Part shown: positions 30,984 to 38,023 of the stretch, piece after piece
Position numbering within the stretch: position 1 is the stretch's first letter
Layout: the number at the start of each line of letters is the position of its first letter
NCBI GenBank assembly: GCA_027297435.1
Contig: JAPUIA010000156.1
Span: 1-38,023 of the forward strand
Length of the DNA stretch: 38,023 bases
Reading direction: 5' to 3'
DNA from: Gammaproteobacteria bacterium
Lineage (GTDB): Bacteria; Pseudomonadota; Gammaproteobacteria; Pseudomonadales; Azotimanducaceae
Made by a program: the position numbers and the translations under genes
Notes under the pieces: generated by a model
What the model was told of the DNA's origin: nothing
The model's database searches: none
The model's input: only the letters and a program-made list of their open reading frames with translations

Positions 30984-32178
30984 CAACTATTCGCAACCTA
31001 GCCCGTCAGGTCATTTCGGCCAACACGGCGGACGTTTCGTGGCCGAAACCCTCATACACGCGTTGGATGAACTCGAGGCATTGTATGCGACCGCCAAGAC
31101 GGATCCTGAGTTTAGAGCCGAGTTGGCTGACGACTTGACCCACTACGTTGGCCGACCCACGCCCCTCTATTTTGCCAAGCGTCTAACCGCTGAGCTGGGC
31201 GGCGCGCAAGTCTATCTCAAGCGTGAAGATCTGAATCACACAGGCGCGCACAAGATCAACAACTGCGTCGGTCAGATCCTTCTGGCTATGCGAATGGGAA
31301 AATCCCGAGTCATTGCCGAGACGGGCGCGGGCCAACACGGCGTAGCGACGGCTACGGTTGCTGCACGCATGGGACTCGAATGCCAGGTTTACATGGGCAC
31401 CGTAGACATTGAGCGGCAAGCATCGAACGTCTATCGCATGAAGCTGTTGGGCGCGGATGTGGTGCCCGTACACTCAGGATCGCGGACACTGAAGGATGCT
31501 TTGAATGAAGCTCTACGCGATTGGGTGACCAACGTCGATAATACTCACTACATCATCGGCTCTGTCGCGGGGCCGCACCCCTACCCAATGATCGTCCGGG
31601 ATTTTCAATCGGTCATCGGTCAAGAAGCGCGCAGCCAATGTCTGCAACAGGCCGGTCGTCTGCCTGACATTCTGGTCGCCTGTGTTGGTGGCGGTTCCAA
31701 CGCCATGGGTTTGTTTTATCCGTTCGTGGACGATGTCGATGTACGCATGGTTGGTGTCGAGGCAGGTGGCCTGGGTTTGGCTACGGGTCGGCACGCGGCA
31801 CCGCTCAATGACGGGGTGGTTGGAGTACTGCATGGCAATCGTACCTACCTCATGGAGGACGACGACGGTCAGATCATCGAAACGCACTCCATCTCGGCCG
31901 GCCTCGACTATCCGGGCGTCGGCCCTGAACACAGCTACCTCAAGGACATTGGACGGGCCGAATACGATGCTGTTACCGATGAAGAGGCGATGGCGGGGTT
32001 TCGCTTGTTAAATCGTACGGAAGGCATCATCCCGGCGTTGGAGTCGAGTCACGCGATCGCCTGGGTGGCGAAGCACGCCCACGATTTGCCCGAAGAACAG
32101 ATTGTGATCGTCAACTTGTCGGGTCGCGGTGACAAAGACATTCACACCGTAGCGAGCATCGACGGAATCACGTTGTGA
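30967..32178 (+). CDS. trpB: tryptophan synthase beta subunit
   Basis: TrpB joins indole and serine to form tryptophan using PLP. The 403-aa product has [26 protein letters not shown], and the PLP lysine Lys96 in [33 protein letters not shown], the phosphate loop [34 protein letters not shown] and [10 protein letters not shown] are also typical. The ATG at 30967 has GAGGAGG 6 nt upstream, a strong ribosome site inside trpF. It overlaps trpA by 4 bp (GTGA), matching tight coupling of the two subunits. Confidence 0.97.
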   Translation: MSNRGSNYSQPSPSGHFGQHGGRFVAETLIHALDELEALYATAKTDPEFRAELADDLTHYVGRPTPLYFAKRLTAELGGAQVYLKREDLNHTGAHKINNCVGQILLAMRMGKSRVIAETGAGQHGVATATVAARMGLECQVYMGTVDIERQASNVYRMKLLGADVVPVHSGSRTLKDALNEALRDWVTNVDNTHYIIGSVAGPHPYPMIVRDFQSVIGQEARSQCLQQAGRLPDILVACVGGGSNAMGLFYPFVDDVDVRMVGVEAGGLGLATGRHAAPLNDGVVGVLHGNRTYLMEDDDGQIIETHSISAGLDYPGVGPEHSYLKDIGRAEYDAVTDEEAMAGFRLLNRTEGIIPALESSHAIAWVAKHAHDLPEEQIVIVNLSGRGDKDIHTVASIDGITL

Positions 32179-32978
32179 CGCGCATATCGGATCGGCTAGC
32201 GCTGCTTCGGAAGCAGACTCGAACCGCCTTGGTGCCGTTCATCACCGCTGGCGACCCGAATTTGGACGTCACCGTACCATCGCTACACGCGTTGGTGAGG
32301 GGCGGGGCCGACATTCTGGAGATCGGCATTCCTTTCAGTGACCCTGAGGCCGACGGACCCGTCATCCAGGCCGCCTCGGAGAGAGCGTTGGCAAATAACG
32401 TGCGGCTCGCCGACGTGCTGGACATCGTTGCTGGATTTCGTGGAGAAGACGCAGATACGCCGATCATCTTGATGGGTTATCTCAACAACGTGCTGCGCAT
32501 GGGTTTCACGACGTTCACCGAGCGCGCGGCTGCAGCGGGCGTGGACGGTCTCATCATGGTCAACCTGCCGCCCGAAGAAGCCGGGGAACTCAAGCGCGCA
32601 CTCGAAAGCCGCAACATGGACCTCATCTTTCTCATCGCGCCGACGACGACGGATGAGCGTATGAGGTTGATCGATCGGATGGCGAGCGGATTTATCTACT
32701 ACGTTTCGTTGAAAGGCACGACCGGGGCCAACCATATTTCCCTCGACTCCGTTGCCGAGAACGTCACGCGACTACGCCAGCACACCCAACTTCCCTTGCT
32801 GGTCGGTTTCGGCATCAAAGACGGACCGACCGCCAGAGCGGTCGCCGAACACGCAGACGGCGTGGTGATCGGGGCGGTTCTCGTCAACCGCATGGGTGAA
32901 CTCGCCGACTCGCCCGACGACATACCTGAGGCGTTGTACCATCGCCTCGTTGAAATTCGCCAAGCACTCGATGCGTAG
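32175..32978 (+). CDS. trpA: tryptophan synthase alpha subunit
   Basis: TrpA cleaves indole-3-glycerol phosphate and channels indole to TrpB. The 267-aa TIM barrel has the catalytic Glu49 and Asp60 in [20 protein letters not shown], at the classical positions. It also has the loop [16 protein letters not shown] and the phosphate site [16 protein letters not shown]. The GTG start overlaps the trpB stop. The 3' end overlaps folC by 8 bp. In several gammaproteobacteria accD lies between these two; it is absent here. Confidence 0.96.
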   Translation: MTRISDRLALLRKQTRTALVPFITAGDPNLDVTVPSLHALVRGGADILEIGIPFSDPEADGPVIQAASERALANNVRLADVLDIVAGFRGEDADTPIILMGYLNNVLRMGFTTFTERAAAAGVDGLIMVNLPPEEAGELKRALESRNMDLIFLIAPTTTDERMRLIDRMASGFIYYVSLKGTTGANHISLDSVAENVTRLRQHTQLPLLVGFGIKDGPTARAVAEHADGVVIGAVLVNRMGELADSPDDIPEALYHRLVEIRQALDA

Positions 32979-34242
32979 TTCTAGCCAGACCGCCCCGGCG
33001 CGCAATCTCGATCAGTGGCTCGAATACATCACGGCGACTCATCCCAGTGAGATCGAAATGGGCCTGGCACGGGTTCGATCGGTCGCGGCACGCATGCAGC
33101 TCCTGAAACCGGCCCCACGCTCGGTGATCGTCGCGGGCACCAACGGCAAGGGCACGACCTGCGTGTGCCTGGAACAAATTCTGGTGGCTGCCGGATTGCG
33201 GGTAGGTTGCACGCTGTCTCCCCACGTGCATGCGTTCAATGAACGAGTGCGCATCAACGGGCGTGACCTTGACGACAGTCCTTTGTGCGCAGCTTTTGAG
33301 GCGGTCGAGTTCGCCCGCGAAGATACGCCGCTCACCTACTTCGAATTTACGACGTTGGTAGCATTGTTTGCCTTTCGGGAAGCCGAGGTCGACATCGCGA
33401 TCTTGGAAGTGGGTCTTGGGGGCCGGTTGGATGCGTTCAACGTTGTCGATGCGGACGTCGGGATCATCACCAGCATCGGCATCGATCACACCGAGTATCT
33501 CGGGGACAACGTCGAGGTGATCGGAGGCGAGAAGGCGGGCGTGTTACGTAGCGGTCAGCATATCGTTTTGGGGCCGGGGTTGCCGCAAAGCGTGTTACGA
33601 AGAGCCGCCGAGTTGACCGACACGGTGTCAGAACTGGATCGCAACGTTTTCTACGCACGCGCTGCCGATTCGGCATGGAGTTTGCGTTTTCAGGACCAAC
33701 TATTCGACGACTTGCCGGTTGCCCGGTTGCCGCTTGGCAATTGTGCGCTGGCCATCGTCGCAGCCCACAGTCTCACGACGATCGATCACGTCACTGTCAG
33801 CCGCGCGCTTCGCAACGCGTGGTTGCCGGGCCGATTGGAGTCTTTCGATGCGTATGATCGGACATGGCTGGTCGACGTAGCGCACAACCCGCTCGCTGCG
33901 CAATTCCTGCAGAACGAGCTCGCGTTGCGTGGCCTAGGGCACAATGTGGTGGCGGTTTTCGGGGCGTTGCGTGACAAGGATGTGAGCGCGATGCTCAGCG
34001 CGCTCGACACGGTCGTCAGGGATTGGGTCGTGGTCGACGCACCTTCAGCGCGGGGGTTATCGGCGAGCGAGTTGGCGGTTCACTTTGAGGGCTTGTCTGC
34101 GACGATGGCCGGTTCGCTCGACAACGGGTTTGAAGTTGCGAGGTCGCTGACCGAGTGCGGCGATGTTATCCTCGTCTTTGGCTCGTTCGGGATTGCGGGG
34201 AGCGCACGTCGTAGTTTGGCACTGGTGACTAGAGATGAATGA
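32971..34242 (+). CDS. folC: bifunctional dihydrofolate synthase/folylpolyglutamate synthase
   Basis: FolC adds glutamate to dihydropteroate and extends the polyglutamate tail of folates. The 423-aa Mur-ligase-type protein has LDQWLEYITATHPSEIEMGL, the ATP-binding GTNGKGTTCVCLEQIL (P-loop 56-62), and TLSPHVHAFNERVRING. It also has ILEVGLGGRLDAFNVVDADV, SIGIDHTEYLG with EKAGVLR, and DVAHNPLAAQFL. The ATG at 32971 overlaps the trpA stop. The upstream extension of the frame is trpA out of frame. It overlaps the next gene by 8 bp. Confidence 0.94.
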   Translation: MRSSSQTAPARNLDQWLEYITATHPSEIEMGLARVRSVAARMQLLKPAPRSVIVAGTNGKGTTCVCLEQILVAAGLRVGCTLSPHVHAFNERVRINGRDLDDSPLCAAFEAVEFAREDTPLTYFEFTTLVALFAFREAEVDIAILEVGLGGRLDAFNVVDADVGIITSIGIDHTEYLGDNVEVIGGEKAGVLRSGQHIVLGPGLPQSVLRRAAELTDTVSELDRNVFYARAADSAWSLRFQDQLFDDLPVARLPLGNCALAIVAAHSLTTIDHVTVSRALRNAWLPGRLESFDAYDRTWLVDVAHNPLAAQFLQNELALRGLGHNVVAVFGALRDKDVSAMLSALDTVVRDWVVVDAPSARGLSASELAVHFEGLSATMAGSLDNGFEVARSLTECGDVILVFGSFGIAGSARRSLALVTRDE

Positions 34243-34765
34243 GCAGACTCGGTACCGGGTCACGGGCAGTTTGTTCCTCTTGGCGGTCGCTGTGATCACG
34301 TTGCCCATGCTGTTCGACGGAGACGGCGTTCCCAGCGTCGAACTCGAGCCCATCGATTCCGATTTCAGGCCCCCGAAAGTACAGCGACTGGAAGACGTAG
34401 CGCCCGCTAGCGATTTTAAAGAACGCGTTGCCGAATTGCGCGCACAGATCGATGACGACGGCTTTCACCGGGATACCCAGACCCGCATAGGTGAACCGGT
34501 GCTGTCCACGCCGGATGAATTCACCGAAGTCTGGGCGATACAGTTGGCGAGTTTCGCCGAAGAGGGCAACGCACGCGCCCTTAGAGATCAGCTGCGCCAG
34601 GATGGTTACGAGGCTTTCTTGACCAGCTACAAGCCAACGGGGTCTCAAGTATTGAATCGTGTCGCCGTCGGTCCGGTGTTGAATCCCACACGCGCTCTGA
34701 GGTTGCAAGATGAGTTGTCGAGCCGATATGAGGTTCAGGCGCGTGTGATGGAGTTTGGTAACTAG
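34235..34765 (+). CDS. dedD: SPOR-domain membrane protein (DedD-like)
   Basis: This 176-aa protein has a short cytoplasmic N-terminus and one membrane helix (about 10-28, TGSLFLLAVAVITLPMLF). A charged periplasmic linker leads to a C-terminal SPOR domain (about 98-174, VWAIQLASFAEEGNARALRD ... GSQVLNRVAVGPV). SPOR domains bind denuded septal peptidoglycan, and DedD supports cell division in E. coli. The folC-dedD-cvpA-purF order is conserved in relatives. It overlaps folC by 8 bp. Confidence 0.88.
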   Translation: MNEQTRYRVTGSLFLLAVAVITLPMLFDGDGVPSVELEPIDSDFRPPKVQRLEDVAPASDFKERVAELRAQIDDDGFHRDTQTRIGEPVLSTPDEFTEVWAIQLASFAEEGNARALRDQLRQDGYEAFLTSYKPTGSQVLNRVAVGPVLNPTRALRLQDELSSRYEVQARVMEFGN

Positions 34766-34785
34766 TGCTTAGGGGCGACTAACTA

Positions 34786-35289
34786 GTGGCCGACTTCGCG
34801 ACGCCCGACATCATCATGTTGATCGTGATCCTACTGTCCGCGCTGATCGGTCTAGCGCGCGGTTTGATCAAAGAGGTGTTGTCGCTTGCATCCTGGGCGT
34901 TAGCCTTTATTCTTGCGCTGTATTTCGCGCCGCTGGTCGGAAATTGGCTGAGTGCTGACCTCGCAAACGCTCGTCTTGTCATCGGATTTGCCCTGGTATT
35001 CGTTGCCGTGCTCATCATCGGTGCGATCGTACAGTGGCTGGTCCGTAAGCTCGTCGAAACGACCGGTTTGACGGGCACTGACCGTTTCTTGGGTTTTTTG
35101 TTCGGTAGCGCGCGCGGCGTGTTGGTCTGTATCATTGCGCTCATCGTGCTGAGACCGTTTGCTGAAGACACGGATTGGTGGCACGCCTCATTGATACGAC
35201 CGGAGCTTGCCGCTTTCGAAGAAGACGTCGTGCAGCTCATGGACCGTGCCCGCGACGTGATCTCAAACGTCGGTGGAAGACTTCTCTAG
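34786..35289 (+). CDS. cvpA: CvpA family membrane protein
   Basis: CvpA is named for its role in colicin V production; in several gammaproteobacteria it affects envelope and bile-salt tolerance. The 167-aa product has four predicted membrane helices, starting TPDIIMLIVILLSALIGLAR and continuing through SLASWALAFILALYFAPLVG, VIGFALVFVAVLIIGAI and FLGFLFGSARGVLVCIIALI. The TGTDRFLGFLFGSARG segment is the family's conserved core. The start is GTG with AGGGG about 11 nt upstream. It precedes purF by 44 bp, the usual arrangement. Confidence 0.92.
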   Translation: MADFATPDIIMLIVILLSALIGLARGLIKEVLSLASWALAFILALYFAPLVGNWLSADLANARLVIGFALVFVAVLIIGAIVQWLVRKLVETTGLTGTDRFLGFLFGSARGVLVCIIALIVLRPFAEDTDWWHASLIRPELAAFEEDVVQLMDRARDVISNVGGRLL

Positions 35290-35333
35290 TGTCGAATTCG
35301 CGAAGTAATCCTTGAATCACATAGGACCCTAGC

Positions 35334-36860
35334 ATGTGTGGCATCGTCGGGATCGTCAGTAACCACTCCGTCAATCAGCAGATGTACGATGCGTTGACCG
35401 TACTGCAACACCGCGGACAGGATGCTGCCGGCATGACCACAAGTGATGGGAAGAATCTTCACTTGCGCAAAGGTAATGGTCTGGTGCGCGACGTGTTTCA
35501 ACAACAACACATGCAACGCCTCGTGGGTGGCTTTGGTATCGGCCACGTGCGTTACCCTACTGCCGGAACGTCGAGTTCGGCCCAGGCACAACCGATGTAC
35601 GTAAACTCCCCTTACGGCATCACCCTTGCACACAATGGCAATCTAACCAACGCGGACAGTCTGCAGGCAGATCTATTCCGACTGGATCTGCGCCACGTCA
35701 ACACGACGAGTGATTCGGAGGTGTTGCTCAACGTGTTTGCCCACGAACTGCAGATGATTCGCGCCCACGAGCCGCAACCAGACGACATCTTCAAAGCGGT
35801 GGAAGGCGTGCATGCGCGATGCCGCGGCGCTTATGCCGCGGTGTCGATGATCATTGGTGTTGGCATCGTCGGCTTTCGCGACCCGTTCGGCATTCGTCCG
35901 TTGGTGTATGGACGCCGCGAAAACGCCGACGGTTTGGAATACATGATCGCTTCCGAGAGCGTGGCGCTCGACATTCTTGGCTTCGAACTCATCAGGGACG
36001 TCGCGCCGGGCGAGGCGGTGTTCGTCTCCAACGACGGCGAGCTTCACACCAAGGTCTGCGCCCGCAAGACCGAGCTGGCGCCGTGTATCTTCGAGTATGT
36101 CTATCTGGCGCGCCCTGATTCGATCATGGATGAGGTTTCCGTTTACAAATCGAGACTGCGCATGGGTGAATACCTCGCCGAACGGATCGTCGAGCGCTAT
36201 CCCGCGCACGATCACGATATCGATGTCGTCATTCCCATTCCGGATACTGGACGCACCGCGGCGATACCTCTGGCCCACCGGCTCAACGTCAAATACCGCG
36301 AAGGTTTCATCAAGAACCGGTATATCGGTCGCACGTTCATCATGCCCGGCCAGAGCCAGCGGCAAAAATCGGTGCGGCAGAAACTCAATGCGATCGAGTT
36401 GGAATTCAAGGGCAAGAACGTACTGCTCGTCGATGATTCCATAGTGCGTGGTACCACGACCGGCCAGATCGTCCAGATGGCGAGAGACGCTGGGGCGAAA
36501 AAAGTGTACATCGCCTCGGCAGCGCCGGCATTGCGGTATCCCAACGTGTACGGCATCGACATGCCGGTCGCTGACGAATTCGTGGCCTTTCAACGCACGG
36601 ACGAAGAAATTGGCAGGATCATCGGTGTCGATTGGCTGATCTATCAACGGTTGGAGGACCTCATCATGAGCGCGAGAGAGGGCAATCCGGCGATTTCCGG
36701 CTTCGAGTGTTCGGTTTTCGACAACGAATACGTGACCGGCGACATAGACGAGGCCTACTTGGAGCGTCTATCGTTGAATAGAAGCGACAAGATGAAGCAA
36801 CGCCGTGAAGCCGAGCTCAACGCTGACCAAACGGTCATCGAGCTACACAACCACGCCTGA
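35334..36860 (+). CDS. purF: amidophosphoribosyltransferase
   Basis: PurF commits PRPP to purine synthesis by replacing pyrophosphate with ammonia from glutamine. The 508-aa protein begins MCGIVGIVS, with Cys2 as N-terminal nucleophile after methionine removal. It has [59 protein letters not shown] and the PRPP loop [22 protein letters not shown] lies 7 nt before the ATG. Length matches E. coli PurF. No PurR-like operator is obvious upstream. Confidence 0.97.
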   Translation: MCGIVGIVSNHSVNQQMYDALTVLQHRGQDAAGMTTSDGKNLHLRKGNGLVRDVFQQQHMQRLVGGFGIGHVRYPTAGTSSSAQAQPMYVNSPYGITLAHNGNLTNADSLQADLFRLDLRHVNTTSDSEVLLNVFAHELQMIRAHEPQPDDIFKAVEGVHARCRGAYAAVSMIIGVGIVGFRDPFGIRPLVYGRRENADGLEYMIASESVALDILGFELIRDVAPGEAVFVSNDGELHTKVCARKTELAPCIFEYVYLARPDSIMDEVSVYKSRLRMGEYLAERIVERYPAHDHDIDVVIPIPDTGRTAAIPLAHRLNVKYREGFIKNRYIGRTFIMPGQSQRQKSVRQKLNAIELEFKGKNVLLVDDSIVRGTTTGQIVQMARDAGAKKVYIASAAPALRYPNVYGIDMPVADEFVAFQRTDEEIGRIIGVDWLIYQRLEDLIMSAREGNPAISGFECSVFDNEYVTGDIDEAYLERLSLNRSDKMKQRREAELNADQTVIELHNHA

Positions 36861-36861
36861 T

Positions 36862-37782
36862 GTGAGGGAACAGATCCAGGCGCTCATTGCGGCGCTGAAT
36901 ACGGTTCTCCTGGGTAAAGAAGATCAAATCAAGTTGGCCCTGACGTGTCTCTTCGGCCGTGGTCACCTATTGATTGAAGATCTACCGGGCATGGGTAAGA
37001 CGCTGTTGGCGCACGCGCTGGCCCGCGTGCTGGGCTTGAGCTACAACCGTATCCAGTTCACCAGCGACCTGCTGCCAGCCGATATCATCGGCACATCAAT
37101 CTTCGACCGCGCGAGCAACGCGTTTCGCTTCATCGAAGGGCCCCTTTTCGCCCAAGTGGTACTCGCGGACGAAATCAATCGCGCCACACCGAAAAGCCAG
37201 AGTGCGTTGTTAGAAGCCATGGAAGAGCGGCAGGTAACCGCAGAGGGGGTAACCCGACCGTTGCCGGCGTCGTTCTTTGTTATCGCGACGCAAAACCCGA
37301 CCACGCAGACTGGCACGTTCCCGCTGCCCGAGTCGCAATTAGACCGGTTCTTGATGCGGATAGAGCTTGGTTATCCGGGACCGGATGCGGAGCGGGAGCT
37401 GCTGAAAGGCGGCGATCGTCGGGTAGTGCTTGAAAGTCTCGAACCGGTTGGAACCGTAGAACGCCTAACTCACATCCAGACGGCAGTCACGCAAGTTCGA
37501 ATTTCGGACCCGCTCATCGAGTACGTCCAACGCCTTGTGGGATTTAGCCGACAAGCCTCAGAGTTTGCGTTTGGCCTTTCTCCACGTGGCGCTCTGGCTC
37601 TGCTGCACAGCGCCAAGGCATGGGCGCTCGTTCACGATCGTCGGCACGTGATTCCGGAAGACGTGCAGGCCGTGCTGCCGAGCGTCGTAGAACATCGCTT
37701 ACGTGAAGCGGCGGATTTCGCTGGCCACGGTGGTGGCGCGCTCGCGCAAAAGCTGCTGACCAGCGTCGATGTGGTTGGCTAG
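36862..37782 (+). CDS. MoxR-family AAA+ ATPase
   Basis: MoxR ATPases are cytosolic AAA+ proteins that often act as chaperones for cofactor insertion or complex assembly, commonly beside DUF58 and VWA genes. This 306-aa form has LGKEDQIKLAL, Walker A EDLPGMGKTLLAHALA (Lys46), and the conserved IQFTSDLLPADIIG. Walker B VVLADEINRATPKSQSALLE, the sensor ATQNPTTQTGTFPLPESQLD and the C-terminal SPRGALALL follow. I chose GTG at 36862, just after the purF stop, since VREQIQALIAALNTVLLGKE matches family N-termini; a GTG at 36805 inside purF also opens the frame. Any partner genes would lie beyond the window. Confidence 0.9.
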   Translation: MREQIQALIAALNTVLLGKEDQIKLALTCLFGRGHLLIEDLPGMGKTLLAHALARVLGLSYNRIQFTSDLLPADIIGTSIFDRASNAFRFIEGPLFAQVVLADEINRATPKSQSALLEAMEERQVTAEGVTRPLPASFFVIATQNPTTQTGTFPLPESQLDRFLMRIELGYPGPDAERELLKGGDRRVVLESLEPVGTVERLTHIQTAVTQVRISDPLIEYVQRLVGFSRQASEFAFGLSPRGALALLHSAKAWALVHDRRHVIPEDVQAVLPSVVEHRLREAADFAGHGGGALAQKLLTSVDVVG

Positions 37783-37996
37783 CCTGCATATCTCACCGAT
37801 TTCCTACTGCGGACGCCGATACGCTCGCCGTGCGTCGCCTTCGCAGAAGGCGCGGCGTAACTCCCTCCGGCCGGCTCAACGTAGCGTCAACTACGCCTTC
37901 ACCGTCCTCCAGTCCGTGCACCCCGGCACGCGCCCGTGCGTAGCAGGGGACCGTCTCAGACGCCCTCGCTACGTAAACCGGTGAGATATGCAGGCT
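37781..37996. repeat. palindromic MITE-like element after moxR
   Basis: A perfect 18-bp inverted repeat, AGCCTGCATATCTCACCG at 37781-37798 and its complement at 37979-37996, bounds a 216-bp non-coding segment. The match continues inward with one mismatch then TTT/AAA. Internal stems include CGCCTTC-GCA-GAAGGCG, CGTAG-6nt-CTACG and CGTCTCAGACG. The left end overlaps the TAG stop of the moxR gene. No transposase or credible gene is present, and the last 27 bases of the window show nothing recognisable. Confidence 0.75.
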
Positions 37997-38023
37997 GAGC
38001 AGCGAACCTCGGGTGCGGTCGAG

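Noticed and set aside
35673-36647. 324-aa minus-strand ORF
   Set aside because: It lies wholly inside purF in antisense and shows no recognisable motif; long antisense ORFs are common in GC-rich DNA.

Overview
The window reads as chromosomal DNA of a GC-rich gammaproteobacterium. It is almost wholly housekeeping sequence. The gene order leuC-leuD-leuB-asd-fimV-truA-trpF ... folC-dedD-cvpA-purF, with a LysR regulator divergent from leuC, resembles the arrangement I recall from Pseudomonas, although trpBA sits beside trpF here. A FimV homologue and proteobacterial-type citrate synthase, SdhC/SdhD and SucABCD support the class. I cannot place it to genus. I see no tRNA, rRNA, CRISPR array, prophage or transposase gene.

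Layout. (1) 1-3293: selA, cut by the left edge, on the minus strand with a tiny coupled leader ORF; a divergent 3-hydroxyisobutyrate-dehydrogenase-like gene; then gltA on minus. (2) 3294-3713: a divergent control region between gltA and sdhC, holding three GTCAATT repeats at 11-bp spacing. (3) 3714-15012: a TCA-cycle block, sdhCDAB-sucAB-lpd-sucCD, all on plus with short gaps or overlaps. It is interrupted by two palindromic non-coding elements, one between sdhA and sdhB and one between sdhB and sucA. The lpd gene carries a one-base frameshift. (4) 15104-19998: htpG, a DUF4892-like exported protein, prmB and aroC. (5) 20026-22351: a serine beta-lactamase-fold hydrolase and a LysR regulator on minus. 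(6) 22481-26691: leuCDB-asd, tightly coupled. (7) 26902-36860: fimV, truA, trpFBA, folC, a SPOR-domain protein, cvpA and purF. (8) 36862-38023: a MoxR-family AAA+ ATPase, then a third palindromic element.

How the genes work together: gltA, sdhCDAB, sucAB-lpd and sucCD encode five consecutive activities around the TCA cycle (citrate synthase, succinate dehydrogenase, 2-oxoglutarate dehydrogenase, succinyl-CoA synthetase). leuCDB, asd, aroC and trpFBA serve amino-acid synthesis, and folC and purF serve folate and purine synthesis.

I found no undescribed multi-gene system. The most notable signals are non-coding. A 285-bp MITE-like element with 24-bp perfect inverted ends lies flush against the sucA start codon: it separates sucA from its apparent original ribosome-binding site and offers a replacement from its own terminal repeat. 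Two further hairpin-rich elements likewise abut stop codons. Others are the OmpR/PhoB-like repeat array at gltA/sdhC, the split lpd gene, and the leader ORF ahead of selA.
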